Positions 1 through 13,300 of a DNA stretch of 64,000 nt are shown here, one piece after another. Numbering within the stretch: the first letter of the stretch is position 1; the number at the start of each line of letters is the position of its first letter. The notes beneath the pieces were generated by a model, which saw only the letters and a program-made list of their open reading frames with translations, searched no databases and was not told where the DNA came from. Origin of the DNA: Anisakis pegreffii (taxonomy: Eukaryota; Nematoda; Chromadorea; Rhabditida; Anisakidae); contig JAPYMA010002318.1 in assembly GCA_035041965.1 (NCBI GenBank), positions 1-64,000 of the forward strand, in the 5' to 3' direction. The translations under genes were made by a program, and so were the position numbers.

Positions 1-1210
1 GTAACGTTTCATAAAACGTTTCAAATTCGCTTAATATAATGTACTGTGTTGGCTTTTTTGAACAATACAATACAATGGCACCACTGAAAAAATCCTATCG
101 TCAATTCACTAACCTTACGCAAAACATACAAAAATTCTATCAAGTACTCAATTCGGTATCTGATCTATCATCTCTGTTTCAAGCTATTCCAAAAAATCTT
201 TCGCAATAATGAACATCCAGCTACTCGTAATTCATATTTTTCATAGCGTAATCGATGTTTGCGCATAGAAAAAGTGATAAGTAAAACTTCAAACTTCACT
301 ACGAGTCAACAATCATTGCCAGAAGTAAGAAAAAAAGAAAAAGTTACACCGTCACAAATATTTAATACATACTGAAGATGAAAACATAAATAAGAGCACT
401 TGAAAATTTTGAATAATTCGGGGAGGTTAAATGATAAGTGATGAGGTTCTTTTATGGTGTTAATCTAGGAAAGTCGATCACCTCCATCGGTTCCACCACT
501 ACCAAAAAAAATGACTTTTCTTCCAACTGCTACAGTTTTGTTTCGGTGAATGTCGAGTCCTAATCAATCCTCAGCTGAGACAGACATGAATGCTACCTTG
601 AGGAGGCTGAAATTGAATGTCAGCCTCTCCAGTTACTACGGAGTCGAAAAGCCTGGACTGTCGACTTTTCCACATTATGCTTCAGTACGAAAGAAAAAAG
701 AAACCATCGTATAGAACGTGATATTAATCTCGGATATTGAATTATTTGACCACATCTGATTGCTTTTACATTACAACTGTCGATGAGGCTCAGAGATATT
801 ACGCTTAGACCTATAAGTCAACGATCGAAAATATATTCCTCATTCTTGTGCAGTACAGTTTCACTCACTGACGAATATCCATGAGAGAGGCTCGATTCAG
901 AAATGTATACGATGAACGCTATCACTGCGCAAATGCGTAACAAATGTGAATTAAATACAACAAAAAGAATGACAATTAACAGAACAACACAATAATACCG
1001 ATAACATCAATATTATTTGCTTATTGACTGCCATCGAAAATGAAAAATATTATTAATACAAATAATATTGTCATACTGATAATATTACCAATAGTAATTA
1101 ATATCAGAATGAATAACACTATTGATAGTAATCCTAATGATCATGATAATGAAATCATTGCTAAATTACTGATGTGGTCCTTGAGGGATTCTAACCGAAT
1201 ACCGACCAAA
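1..1210. other. Mostly non-coding, 3' flank of TMEM134-like gene
   Basis: This is AT-rich sequence without a recognisable gene. The only notable item is a 54-codon open frame at 550-714 on the plus strand, listed separately. No RNA gene or transposon end was recognised. Confidence 0.4.
550..714 (+). CDS. Small open frame, 54 aa, uncertain
   Basis: An ATG-initiated frame runs 54 codons to TAG. The product starts MSSPNQSSAETDMNATLRRL and ends in a basic RKKKETIV tail. Residue composition is protein-like (mixed polar and hydrophobic, balanced codons) rather than the homopolymeric translation typical of AT-rich spacer, and this is the only reason to list it. I see no domain, signal peptide or family match. 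It could be a short gene, one exon of a longer gene, or chance. It lies in the 3' flank of the minus-strand TMEM134-like gene. Confidence 0.2.
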   Translation: MSSPNQSSAETDMNATLRRLKLNVSLSSYYGVEKPGLSTFPHYASVRKKKETIV

Positions 1211-2295
1211 TCAACTGTTGAATGTTGGTAGATTGTTAAATGAATAACCAGGACATCCACACAGATGACAAATAATATAGACAACGTGATAAATACCAGG
1301 TATAAACGCCAGAGAGCCAGCGAATAGAAACACCCATCCGTTGTATTCTGAAATTTTTTGGGAATTCGTTTATGCATAACGATCGTTGAGATTTCTAACT
1401 ATAGCTGACTAGAATGGAAATAAGTTTATCAATTCACGTCATTCACAACTCAACAATTCCACTTTCTCATAAGACTGAGTATCAAAAAACTTTCGGAAGT
1501 ATACGGTACGTCCGAAGAACATTTCAGCAACATTATTATTATTATCATCGTCAACTGACTGATGCATTGAAATAAACTGAGAACGGTAATAATACGAAAA
1601 TCCTTACTCCCATCACCCGGAAATATTATTTCTACGGCACCAGCGATCAGAAATGCTGAAACGAGAAGTTAACATGAAAAACTATTTTGATGAATAATAT
1701 GAATTAATTTATCTTTTTCATATGAACGCTTTAAATAATCACTATCAAAAAATTTTGTCTTGCCTAACAATTCTACTCTTATAAACTTTACTGACTCAAA
1801 TTTTTGCAGTGAACAAGTTAACAGTACAGAAAAAATTGTGCACCTCTACATCGTGAGCGTTATATTTATAAATAAACACACTGCTTCAATGCATCTATAT
1901 TTCGGTACTGTCAAAAAATGATTTTAAAGTTTTCAGATTTCGAACCTGCTCCAAGAATGGTCAGTAACACAGATCCGACAACCACACGCCAATTATCGCG
2001 AATTCTTGCGTCTCTACAGAACGGCCTTAAATAAAAGAAGATCTATAAAGAACAAATAGGAGGTAAACAGATTTACAGTGAACAGTAAATAACAGAACGT
2101 GCAATAAAAGATTAGCAGTTGGAAACGAGCTTACCCGTCAGCCGGAGAAGGATATACATCGGTCGATCTGAGTCTCGCTTCATACGTCTGGTCGGCAGAA
2201 TCCAACGAATTCGATGGATGTGACGGGGAGGCGGATGTTTCAGATTTTTCACCGTTCAGTTCCTCATCATACGATTCGTTCCGATCCACTATCAG
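1211..2295 (-). CDS. TMEM134/TMEM230-family membrane protein (5' end not found)
   Basis: Four minus-strand exons join in phase: 2135-2295, 1946-2013, 1617-1655 and 1211-1347 (TGA stop at 1211-1213). The first is acidic and Ser-rich (NESYDEELNGEKSETS). The next two give one membrane segment (DNWRVVVGSVLLTILGA then FLIAGAVEIIFP). The last gives a second membrane segment with the family-like ending GSLAFIPGIYHVVYIICHL and YSFNNLP. Two hairpin-forming membrane helices near the C-terminus, with a PG-YH motif and a closing Y/F-x-x-LP, are characteristic of the TMEM134/TMEM230 (DUF872) family, whose members reside in endomembranes; TMEM134 fits slightly better. Exon 2135-2295 begins at an acceptor, so at least one 5' coding exon lies upstream (above 2295) and was not located. 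Function in nematodes is not inferable here. Confidence 0.75.
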
Positions 2296-3562
2296 CTGCA
2301 ACAAATAAAGAATGCTACTCGAACTTTTCTTTCAAGCTAACTTTAATAGAAAGTTGGCTCGTTTTAAATGTCACATAAGCCTTTATCCAAAATTTACCGG
2401 TATTTTTACACGAAATGTTGTAATTTTGAATGATATCCTGCGAGCGCATGGCTCAGAGTGTCAACAATAAGCTGAATACCTTTAGAGATTTCCTCACTAA
2501 ACAATGAAACAAAATCACGAATTCAAACCTGTTGTCCTTGTGATGTGTTACGATTATGTGTAGGAAAGGAATTCATTACACATTACTTAGCTGCTGCTAA
2601 ACAACAGTTATAACACTCGTTCACAATAAACAGTTCAGAACCTTAAATGTTTATTCAAACATAAAATGGAGTAAATGATAGCAAGCAATCGAACCACGCA
2701 AAAAAATTGAATTGGATAAAGGTATTTTGAAGACAGTGAACAATTTCCTGACGGTAACAATGGTGGTCTTGATGATAGGGGTAGAACGATATACTAGAAC
2801 AGCAGCAATAAACGCACTAGCGAAAATAATATCAAGATTTATCGTTAGAGTTGCGAAAATGAACGTGAAAATATTCTTCTTCGTAATTCGATAACATCTG
2901 CAGAAACGTTTATCTTCAAAATTCAGCTATGATTTCTAAATTGTCAGATCCTTGAGCAACCGTTCACATAGTCAGTTTCATCAAGAATCTCTCGTTTGCG
3001 AGGAAAAACGAGAGATTTGAATACGAAAGCATTGAAATCCAACAATAAAAGATCTCCACGGATATGCAGTGTAATTTTAAAGGCATCAAATAACGTGAGT
3101 AAATAAACAGATGGTGCGCACATGTTTTGCCAATTGCAAACACAGTGACAGTTCGCCAAGTGATGGAACGAACCCACATTTGCATTTGTGACTGGTGTTA
3201 AGAAATGTGAATTTCTTACGCATTTAGAGACAACAAATTCAAGTGATTTATGTATCATTTTCTAGCGCACATCCACAAGAATAAAACATGACATACAGAT
3301 CAGACAGCAATGAAGATATACTTGAGATTTTCTACTTAGCTTGAAAGATAAAATTTCAGTTGTCATTATGATTATGGCAAGCGATCAGGCACATTTCAGC
3401 AGTTGTTCATAGGTCAGATTAGGACTGATCTCAAGTTATACCTTGAAACATTCGAAGTGAACATTTGGTCAAGTCATTCTATAGTTTATTAATAATGCTT
3501 TAATGATTTACTCGAAAGTTGAACACTGCTTTAGATAGCATTAGTAAAACCGACCATTCGTC
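2296..3562. other. Unassigned spacer, may hold 5' exon of TMEM134-like gene
   Basis: No exon could be supported. Open frames on the minus strand around 2944-3258 have no family resemblance and no convincing splice joins. The missing 5' exon of the TMEM134-like gene probably lies here. Confidence 0.3.
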
Positions 3563-3635
3563 GCCGGCTTAGCTCAGTGGTTAGAGCGTCTGTCTTGTAA
3601 ACAGAAGGTCGCAGGTTCGATCCCTGCATTCGGCA
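3563..3635 (+). tRNA. tRNA-Thr (anticodon TGT)
   Basis: A 73-nt cloverleaf starts GCCGGCTTAGCTCAGTGG. The anticodon loop is CTTGTAA between TCTGT and ACAGA, giving TGT. The T arm GCAGG-TTCGATC-CCTGC is perfect, and the internal A box and B box are intact. The acceptor stem has a C6:U67 mismatch and a G5:U68 wobble. Discriminator is A. A TTTT terminator follows about 7 nt downstream. Confidence 0.9.
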
Positions 3636-5293
3636 TCTCAATTTTGTCACTTCACTATGTCGTTGAAATCTTATTTTTTCTTTTCCCACTGATTTTGAGA
3701 ATGTTTTAATCAAGATGTTGCGTTTTTGATGAAATCTGCTGAAAACAAGCGAAACTCGTGGAGAACGTGATGTACATCCATCTGCCTTAACAATTACTTC
3801 TATCGGCAATGAGAGAATTTCAATTACTAAAATGTATGCCATAAACATCATCAGTGATCATTCCAAATAGCGTAAACGATAAGGAAGGAACACTCCAATT
3901 GTTACGAGCAAATTATGAGAAATTTTGGACATTCAAATATTCAAAATACATCTCCTAATTCAACTCAAAACTACGTCTGCATCAGTCAGAAATTTATTCG
4001 CATACGAAATTTCTTTCAAAATTTTCCAGTCGACAGCCAAATTCCAGAGCATCTTAAACATCGAATGTATTTTATGCTGACTTTTATTTTGAGATTGTTC
4101 GCAGATTCATTCATTTTAGCTACAAATCATTGATGCATTCTTCAAGGCATTCAAAACAACACAAATGTATCGTACGAAAACTAAAGAAAAAAGAGCAAAA
4201 CTACTTTTTTTTCAAGCGATTATTACTAATCATTCCGTCGTTCTGAATGTGCTGATATTTGAAAAGAAGTGCTAAAAAATGAAATTGCATCATTTCGTTT
4301 GCAAATCTCAAATTCAAGCACATTTCGTATAATTGAACGCACTTAAGCGTACGTTCTAATCTAGCTCGTGTATGTACTGGAATGAATGCAGCAAAATTTA
4401 TTTGTTTATTTATTCACTTAGTCAGCAATTACAATAGCCCATTAAGAGTTCAGTTCATGACTCTCTGTTATGGCTGCTAATATCACCGATATCACATTCT
4501 TCCTTCCATGATATCCTTCTTTCCATGATATCATTTAACCACAATGATCGCTAGGAATCATCTATCTTCATGACAATCCAGCTTCGATCATCGATATGAC
4601 GAGCGCAGAGGTTTTGAGCTACTCTTCCGTATTGCTCAGTGATTTTTACTAATGAACCCATTCGTTATCGAAGATTATCTAACCGACATATTTCTCAACG
4701 TATCATCTAATAGTCTCTGAAGGAAAGATCGCTTATCAACTCATTCATGCCTGTAATAATGCATGTCATGACAAAATACTCTCGCCAGTTTACTTCTTTG
4801 AGGTGCTCTTGAATTTGAACACAATTACGCAGAACACTAACAAAGCTGAGGTTCATTAAACATAGTCATACATCAATGTGAAGTACGAGTCGTTCTAGCA
4901 CGAGAGGTGTTAATGTGCACTAAAAATTTTCATTTTCCTCATTGGAATGGAATATGCCCATTGACTACTAATGGGTTCATCTATAATCGTTGTCTAACGA
5001 AATGATGTTCTTATGTTGGTGATTCTCTCGTTTTCTGATACATTTGACGAAATATTCGTTCAGTTTGAAATAATTTCAGATGTGGCGGCTGCCTATATTC
5101 TTGTTTATTTCTTGTTTCATGACTCAAACGCCAACGATTTCATGCACCTCTGAGCGTATTACACCGACAACGGTATCTGCTTCCAGTCTTACATGAGATG
5201 AAAAAAAATTTAAAATGCACACCATATTACTGATTCATTAAGAATTATTCATTCAACTCGTATTGATACAAAATGAAAATTGCAAAAAGCATT
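3636..5293. other. Spacer between two tRNA genes, no gene seen
   Basis: Open frames here (for example 3915-4133 plus) lack splice context or family features. Around 4490-4535 the motif TTCCATGATATC occurs twice in short succession. I see nothing else. Confidence 0.4.
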
Positions 5294-5366
5294 AGCCCGA
5301 TGCGGGGCTCGAACCCGCGACAGCCAGATTAAGAGTCTGGTGCTCTACCGACTGAGCTAACCGGGC
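5294..5366 (-). tRNA. tRNA-Lys (anticodon CTT)
   Basis: The minus-strand cloverleaf starts GCCCGGTTAGCTCAGTCGG. The anticodon arm is CCAGA-CTCTTAA-TCTGG, giving CTT, and the T arm is GCGGG-TTCGAGC-CCCGC. The acceptor stem pairs throughout (one G:U). The base in the discriminator position reads U on the sense strand. A T-run terminator (TTTTT) follows on the minus strand at about 5284-5288. Confidence 0.92.
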
Positions 5367-5890
5367 TCACACGAGCGATGTTTCTAAGATACTTTTTAAG
5401 GCAATCACACATCTTCATCCTGAGATCCTGAACAAGATATTAGATTCAAAATTTGTGAATGCTCGGAACAGAGATCTGAATCTGGCTCTATCGTATTGGC
5501 ATCAGTATTCACTCACTGATGCAATAATTCAATTCAGTGCTAAATCGTTAACTTATATGATGCTCATTACAGGCAAAACGCTCAGATTGTCGCAGTTTTA
5601 TATGTCCTCCTAACATGATCTTAAGACCACTGCCTAACCATCCTTATTCCAAGTACAATCAGTGAGTTACCAATCGAAGCTCTTTGACTTTCGAACCATC
5701 ATTCGGGTATATCAAATAAAAAATCGTCCAATACAATGACAATTTGACTGAATCAACAACTAATTTCATTTTCATGAGTAAAAATGCATCACAATTTTAA
5801 GTTAGTTTTGGAATGAACTTCACATTCAATTCGGGAATATTTTTAAAGAAGGAACTGACTGAATCTAGCGTAACAATAATGACACTTCAG
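5367..5890. other. Spacer upstream of unrecognised gene
   Basis: No exon recognised. Upstream exons of the gene at 5891-6628 may lie here or further left. Confidence 0.3.
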
Positions 5891-6628
5891 TTCATTTGAT
5901 AGCGCAAAAGTATATCGGCTACCAAAGGTGCTCGGCGAAGAACACCAAGTTGTTGCGATGCCGCAGTCGGCTGCTTCTCAAACTCGAGTTTTCAATCTTC
6001 CGAAGACTCCTGATTCAGTTGATCGATTCTATTTGAATGGTCAAACAGCAAATGCTGGAAGTCGACGAGTGGAGAATCATCGAGAGCAATTGGCATTTGA
6101 TGATCAAATGTAATGTTCTGATTGAATAATATCGAATAATAATTCATCTCCTCAAAATAATTGCATATTTTCAGCGCTAGACGCATGAGTGCCAAAAACT
6201 CGGGTCAATTCTACGTACCAGCAAGGATCAGTTCAACTCCTCTGAAAGCATCATCTCTTCATTCACCACCACCACCATATTACCACAGCAATGAATATGC
6301 TCAAGTTGGTGGTGAGATTAGCGATATGGGACGGAGATTTTACGACGAGTTCGAAAATCGTCGTCCAATTATGGGCCAACAAGGAATCCCACCGGTCCAG
6401 TCGTCTGATGTGATGTCCGATCAGCGGTTACAGCAGCAACCGTATCAGAGCCCGGTTAATCCTCTGTCCTCGGAATACGAACGGATATGTTGTCCTCGGC
6501 AATGGAAAGCCAATAACTCACCCAGATCTCTGCGAATAAATCTGATCACTTCAACGTCCTCGTCAGAGACTAAAACTCATTTCCTTTTGCAAGTTATCAT
6601 TTTTGCTTTCACGCTTATTTTAATATAG
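5891..6628 (+). CDS. Unrecognised protein, 3' exons, hydrophobic C-terminal tail
   Basis: Two exons join in phase: 5891-6109 (acceptor ACTTCAG at the left) and 6175-6628 (intron 6110-6174, GTAATG to TTTTCAG; TAG stop 6626-6628). The product is polar and rich in Ser, Pro and Gln (SPPPPYYHSNEY, QQQPYQSPVNPLSSEYE). It contains several Tyr sites in acidic or Pro-rich context (YAQVGGEISDMGRRFYDEF). It ends with a Ser/Thr-rich spacer and a roughly 17-residue hydrophobic stretch (FLLQVIIFAFTLILI) directly before the stop. That ending could be a GPI-attachment signal or a tail anchor. The exon starts at an acceptor, so the N-terminus lies upstream and was not found. I do not recognise the family. A cytoplasmic tail of a receptor or adhesion molecule is possible for the Pro/Tyr-rich part. 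Confidence 0.5.
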
Positions 6629-7320
6629 TGCAATTGCGCCATTGGAATGTCACAGAATTTTACTGCATTTCATCGCATTCCATTACCTTGCGACCTGTCT
6701 TCGCTCTCTATGTGGACGCAGGTCTACCGATCCCCATGTTACTCTTTGTTGAGCAGACCTTTTCCATTTCTGACCAAACATTCTGACGAACATTCCATAT
6801 CACATTTCAATAAAATTTCATTCATCAAGTTCAAGTGGAATGATCAACAATGAACATTTTGGAAAAAATAGCAACAAAAAAGTAATAATAATCGTAATAA
6901 TGCCAATATCAGCAAAACTAACAGCAGAAAACGATACGAAATAAATGATAATCATACAAATATGATATTGCAATCGATGATATAATTAAACAATAATAAG
7001 AAAGCACATACAGTAACAACAACAAAAATAACAACAATGGTAACAATGAACAAGATAACAATGACTACAACAGTAATAACAATAATAAGACTAAAAACAC
7101 CTTCCATAATAATGAATAATAATGGCAATATTAACAGAAACAACTTCATTTTCAAATATCAAATTTTGTTACTGTGAGCAAAAATTCGTTTCTTTGCATA
7201 ATACGTGCTATTCGGTTGTCAGTACTCAAAACTTTCATCACAACTTTGAATTGTCAGTAAACTGCACTTTTTCGGAACGACTTAGTTACATCACAAACAT
7301 CACATTCTTTTGAAATTTTG
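6629..7320. repeat. 3' flank and low-complexity AAT/AAC-rich tract
   Basis: From about 6865 to 7130 the plus strand is dominated by degenerate ATA, AAT and ACA trinucleotides (for example AACAACAAAAATAACAACAA). This is simple-sequence DNA separating the gene at 5891-6628 from the convergent end of the THADA-like gene. Open frames across it are by-products of the repeat. Confidence 0.5.
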
Positions 7321-10300
7321 CTAAAAACGCAGCTCTAAGCAGTTGTTCACCAGACCAATTCGTTCGAGTACCTCAAAGTGCTCTTTACCAATTGGATGCG
7401 GCTCTACAAACGGATTAACTGCACACGCATCGAACAAGCGATTGGTATCGTTCGTTGAATCGGCACTGATCGCAAAATGTTCGCATATAGCATCGTGAAG
7501 ATTTGGAATTTTATCGTGAAGCATCCACGATACTATTTGAGCATTCAGGTGAACCATTGGCGATGGCGTTTTTGGTGTACTTATCATTTCAGCATTCCTA
7601 TCGTTTTGATGGCGCCGCACATTTTCTGCGATAAACTCGCACAATATCGATGCACTCTGCAAAAACCATCAAACATCGACAAACGTTTCAACAGCTCGAG
7701 GAAGTGATGCTGCTGCTGCTCAAAAAATCCATAAAACTAAATTCTTTGACGATTTCAAACTAGCAGACATCAATGATACCATATTTCATTGTCTGCTCGT
7801 CGTTTAACGATTCGCTGAATTTCATTAAAAAGATATCAACAGGTAAATTATTCTTTCCCAAAAAATTATCCTTTCCAGGAGTATTTGAAAAGAAAAATTT
7901 TGCATTTGAAAGTTGAATGCTTCTTTCTAGTCAACTTTACCTACCTCTTCCCTGACAGCAGTTTCTTCATCTTGCAATAGCATCGCTCCAATTTTTAGCA
8001 CTTCCCTGGAGCTTAACACTTCTGAAAATACTATTTTTCCGTTCATTTTTAGGGCAAATGAGAAAAATCCGAAGAGAATTAGAGTCAGCCACAAGAAAAA
8101 GAGAAAAATGAATCGTTTATGAAAAAAAGCACAAAATGAATTCTTCATCTGAACGTGTTTCAATTCAAAGTGAATAGAAATTGATAAGTGATACATATCG
8201 GTTGAATAGTGCATTTCAATCAAACGACAAATGCAACTGCTCCATAGAGCTGCCGTTATACCTGCTCTATCACAAGCGATTCGAAATCCCTGTAGAGCGA
8301 TACGTTTCAATTCGAGTGATTCTCGTCGAGCACATTGCAGAATCCATCTCAAATCCGTCGAATCCGATAGCTTCACCTTCATTGCCAATAACCTCGCTAA
8401 ATATTCACTTAAGTCCCTGAAACTAACCATTCAAAAATCCCCATTATCACATATCATTTAATTTCATATTGCAGATCCTAGCAGCTAGAAGCGAAGTGAA
8501 TTGACGAATACGATGATTCTTTTTTGATAATAATACCAATCGAAAACGTTCCAACTATGATAAGTGACACTAAAAAAACTAATAATATCATTAACAATAA
8601 CAATAATGAGAATAATGCTACAACGATAACGGTATTGAAAGCAGAGAATTGCTTGGAATCAATTCTGAATGATCTAATTCTGGTCAGTGTACGTGCGATT
8701 CCAATTTCTTCTTCTGAGTTTGACAAGAACAAAATGAAAAAAAAGAAACATAGTGGGAGTGTTGTGAAATGAAACTGACATTCTTAATGATGCAGCATTC
8801 TGAGCGATGAAACAATTGAGTTTCGATAGACATTCGTTATCTTCGACAATCCTTGCAGAGTTTTCAATCAGCACAAGTAAAATCTTCAATTTGATCAGTA
8901 TCGTTCATTTGCTCTTTTCACAATCAACTTTACAAGACAATAATGATTATAATTTAATATTTGGCCTCAATTTTGATGATTGAAAACAAATGATGATGTG
9001 GATGAATGAAAATCAAATTATACGATGAATTCAATGAGACTGTCAAAATACTCAATAAAAACTCAACACTTAACCAAAAAACAATTGAAAATGTGCATTC
9101 CTACGAGAATGAATTAGTAATGAACATTCAAATAATAAACAACATTCAAATAAAAATTCAACAAAACAATCAAACGGATAAATGAAAAAATAAATCATAA
9201 ATTGAACCGAACATTTTGAACTGTATATTCATCCGAGTTATTTCTACTGCTAATGCCATTTTTGTGCGTCTCAAAACAAAGTAAATCTGTCGCAGCCATT
9301 CGCAATAATTCCATACTTATGCTCGTCGCATTAACTCCGCCATGAACATTTGCTTTTGCAAGTGCACGCCACAACTGGAAACGCAAACTTCGATTCTTCA
9401 ACAAACTCTCAACAATACTCTTCCGATCATCCAATGACAAGTTCGAATCTGAAGCAGTCATATATTTCATACAGTTTGATAATTGATTTTCTCAGGAAGC
9501 ACTGATAACACTTATCACTACATCAACAATAATAAGCCACCTTCCTGATCGGGCAGCAGGCTGCTAGATTTTCACCAACTAAATAAAGACTAGAACCCAA
9601 GGGTACCCAGGGGAAATAAAAAGACCACTCGGGAGACCTCCAATAAGATGGAAAGACGATATTACAAAGAAATTGGGTAACATTTGGCAAAGGAAAGCAA
9701 GATCAAGGACCGAATGGAAACGCATTGTGGCCAGCAATGTTACAAACGTTTCATAGCCTGGCCAACCCAGGTAATCCAGGTGAAAAGACTAGAAACAAGG
9801 TATAACGCCTGTATTAAAGAATAACGCCGAACCTGTTATTGAATTCAATAGCATTGTAGCTAAAGGTCTTACAGTCAACCACGCATTCATATTTTCAGTG
9901 ATCATTAATTTTATTGAACCTATCGACACATTCAAATTACATTCGCATACCAATGAAGACAACACGGCCATATTATTGTCACACCTGTAAATGATTACGG
10001 ATTTTGAATTTTTTGACTGAATACAATCAGATTTGAGTGTACCAGTGGAAAACTACCAAATTCGCTCGCTCAATTCATCTCCTTCCTTTGGAGGAGCAAT
10101 TGTTGAGATGAAAACGTACCATGAGTGGAAGCGTTCCTCTTCGATTATGTTCCGTACAATTAGTTTAATATCATCACAAAGCTCATGATTCCCAAAATGT
10201 TCATTGAGAGTTTGCAACTGCAAATAACGAAATTATTGTGCAAGAAAGCGATTTCATGCAAATTTTTTTGAAGAAAAGAAAAAGATAGCTAATTTTTTTG

Positions 10301-13300
10301 ACTATTGACGAAATTTTAACATGATTGACATAAAACTTTTCAACTTTTCATGCTGAACACAAATGGAAGCATCATTATTATAGACTATCGCACTGAACGC
10401 ATTCAGATACATCGAGCAACTCGAATATTCGCATATCACTAATATCGTCTATCAGTTTCGGAAATGTCAAAACCAACCGTCAAAAGTAACGAATTCACTT
10501 GATTTTGACGTAGCAGTTTCTTCAAAAACATGCTTCGGATCCATTCGATTAAACGGATTGCATCCTGAAAATTGCTCCCATACAACAGTGGGTGGAAAAG
10601 GATTCGCAGCGAGCAGGATTCGAACCTACGCGGGCAGAGCCCATTTGATTTCTAGTCAAACTCCTTAACCACTCGGACATCGCTGCACATCACATACCCA
10701 TTATGTAACCATACTTATTCCTAGGAAATGAAATAACCCCAAAAAAATCGTGGATATTTCTAGGATTAACACGAACTGATAATAGAAAAGATAATCGATC
10801 CGTCGAATGACAGATGAACAAATGAATGACTATAAAGGCGACGTAAGTGAATAAACGACGGCACGATGAACAAACCTGATGTTCACAGATCACTGCAATA
10901 GAATAAGCGGCAAGTTGACGAAGCTTCTCGGTTTTTGCTCGAAGTAAAACTCGAATTATTGGTAGGATGAATACCGATAACGGATATTGTGCGTTAGTTT
11001 GCGTAGAGGGAAATAAATGTGTTAGGAGCATCAATACGGGAAACACACGAAATTCACTGTTAACATCTCGAAACGCACACAATTGCGAGTACAGCAAATC
11101 GTATAGTGACGGGAACCTGAGCGATAAAATGAACATTCAAAAGTGAAATCAATTCAATGAATAGTAGCAATAATTAATATGATAATAACAGCAGCAATAC
11201 GAATAACAACAATGATAACATCAGTAAATATATTTCAAAACAAGAGCAATTAGGATATTCAATTTCTTTGATATAATAAGAAATAGTTCAAGATGCGGAA
11301 CATTTCTGAGTCTCAAACTCAACAAATAGACATCTTATATTCTCATCGTATCTCATTTCTTGTCAATGTCGTTCTCAACAAAATTTTCAAAAGATCATTT
11401 GCACTGTCGTGAATTTTGCTTCATCTCATCACAAATAAATCCCAAAGAGTCAGCTAAATTCCTCAGTTAATCGTGTGATCGATCGGCTTACCTCGAGAAG
11501 AACTCATAAGCGGACATTCGATTTTTCTCTGGCACCTTCAGTGTTCGTTGCGCACTTCTTGAAACACCGAAAATACGAATTAGCAACGTTGAAAACAACT
11601 GTGATATCGCATTCCGGACAGGCCAATAGACCGATGCAATTCCACTCAGTGACACGAACAACGCTTCTTCCAAACCAAACAGCACCGATTCCGATAAACG
11701 TTTATCGCTGAATATTGAACGCAGCACGTTGATACTATGCACCCTGGAAGTGCTCTCCTCAGCTCTATTGTTCATATTATGATTATTTATTATTGCTATG
11801 ATTATATTGTCACCAATTATTGTCATTTGTATTCATGAAATCGCACGCAAATATGCATACTTTCGATCTGACCTGTAGCCACGAGTGAACCACAACATAT
11901 TTAGCGCAAAAGTTTTTGCGAGATCCAATAGATTGAAGAAAATGCATTTAATGCTCCACATCACCACCATTCATCATGGTAATTCAAACAGACCGAGTAC
12001 TAGAAGCGAGTGACGCTGTGAGCGTTTTCTTTACTTACAATTAATACATTAGACCTCCAAAAAATTAGAACAGTTCCCTTCTCATTTCAGTTTCTTGTGG
12101 TCGATCTGAATCTGACTCAGTACATATGGCTAGAATAATAATGAAAATATTACTGTAACTCTGGCGTAAGGTCATCGAACTCCAACAGTTTGCTTAAAGC
12201 TTTTCGCAAGCATTTCGAATCTCGTGATTTTGGTTCAGTTCCTAAGATTGCACAAACCATGAAAGGCAGTCCAGCGCTACGACGCGTAGAACACAATTTG
12301 GTTTTATCTGAAATTATTTCTATCATTCCACTTTCACTAATCCCCCCCCCCCTTCTGAAATCCACAACGTTCAATTTTCCACGTCAAACTCAAAGGCCCT
12401 TCTCGTTGCCTTAAGCAAAAGCTCTCTGATTCGTCTGAAACTAACTTTTCCCAGCTTCTGAGCTTCACTACAATTGTGAATTCAAAAATCTGCATTTGCA
12501 AGTTTCAGAGCAATATGAAAGCACAAGAAACATCAGAGAGCTCAACTGCTAACGTCAAAATCCTCAAATAAGCCGTATTCCCTTTCAAATAGTCAGCGCA
12601 AATATTCCTTTCTAACCACATCATAACCAAACAATAGGATTCAGGGAAGAACACGATAACATCAATGAGTTTGAGCAAAACCACTCACCATCTCCACCTT
12701 TAATAGCCACAATGATATCGTCTAACCACTTTTCAGGATTCGGTAAATCCTTGTCCTTATCGTTCGAACAATCTCGTCGCCTCTCTTGAATCTTCCACAA
12801 TCGTTTGCATAACGCCTCAAAACCTTGAACGGCCAACTCGAATGCACCACAGTGTTTACATTCGGTCAAATGCAACCAATAATAATCACCGATTCGACCC
12901 ACAACCTCACTTGATATCATTTCAGGATATGGTACCTTCAATTTTGGGTGTTTTCAATATAAATTCACTGAACGTTCTCCTCTGAAAGATTCCGTTGATC
13001 CGATTATCATCTCATTATCGCCCTATGATTATTTTATCATTATCACTTTGATATTATAGTCATTACGCTATCACGTATCACTGATAACATGACAAAAGAC
13101 GAAATTAAACACCTTCTCGGCAATCGAGTGTAAAAGAGTTGATATGTGCTTGTGTGCACGCCAACAACCCACTAATAACAACTGACTTGTTTCTGCTAAC
13201 GATACCAAATCAGATACACAACTCATATCTGCAAGAAAATTTATCGAAGATTGCAAATACAACTGGAAAACAACACATGCGGAAATCATATGGAATTTTT

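Noticed and set aside
3531..3851. Minus-strand 106-codon open frame
   Set aside because: It runs across the antisense of the tRNA-Thr gene and has no domain or splice support.
4485..4540. Repeat of CCATGATATC words as a regulatory array
   Set aside because: Only two clear copies, in AT-rich spacer; too short to distinguish from chance.
6865..7130. Hydrophobic minus-strand protein candidate
   Set aside because: It is a by-product of AAT/AAC simple-sequence DNA read in reverse (Val/Ile runs).
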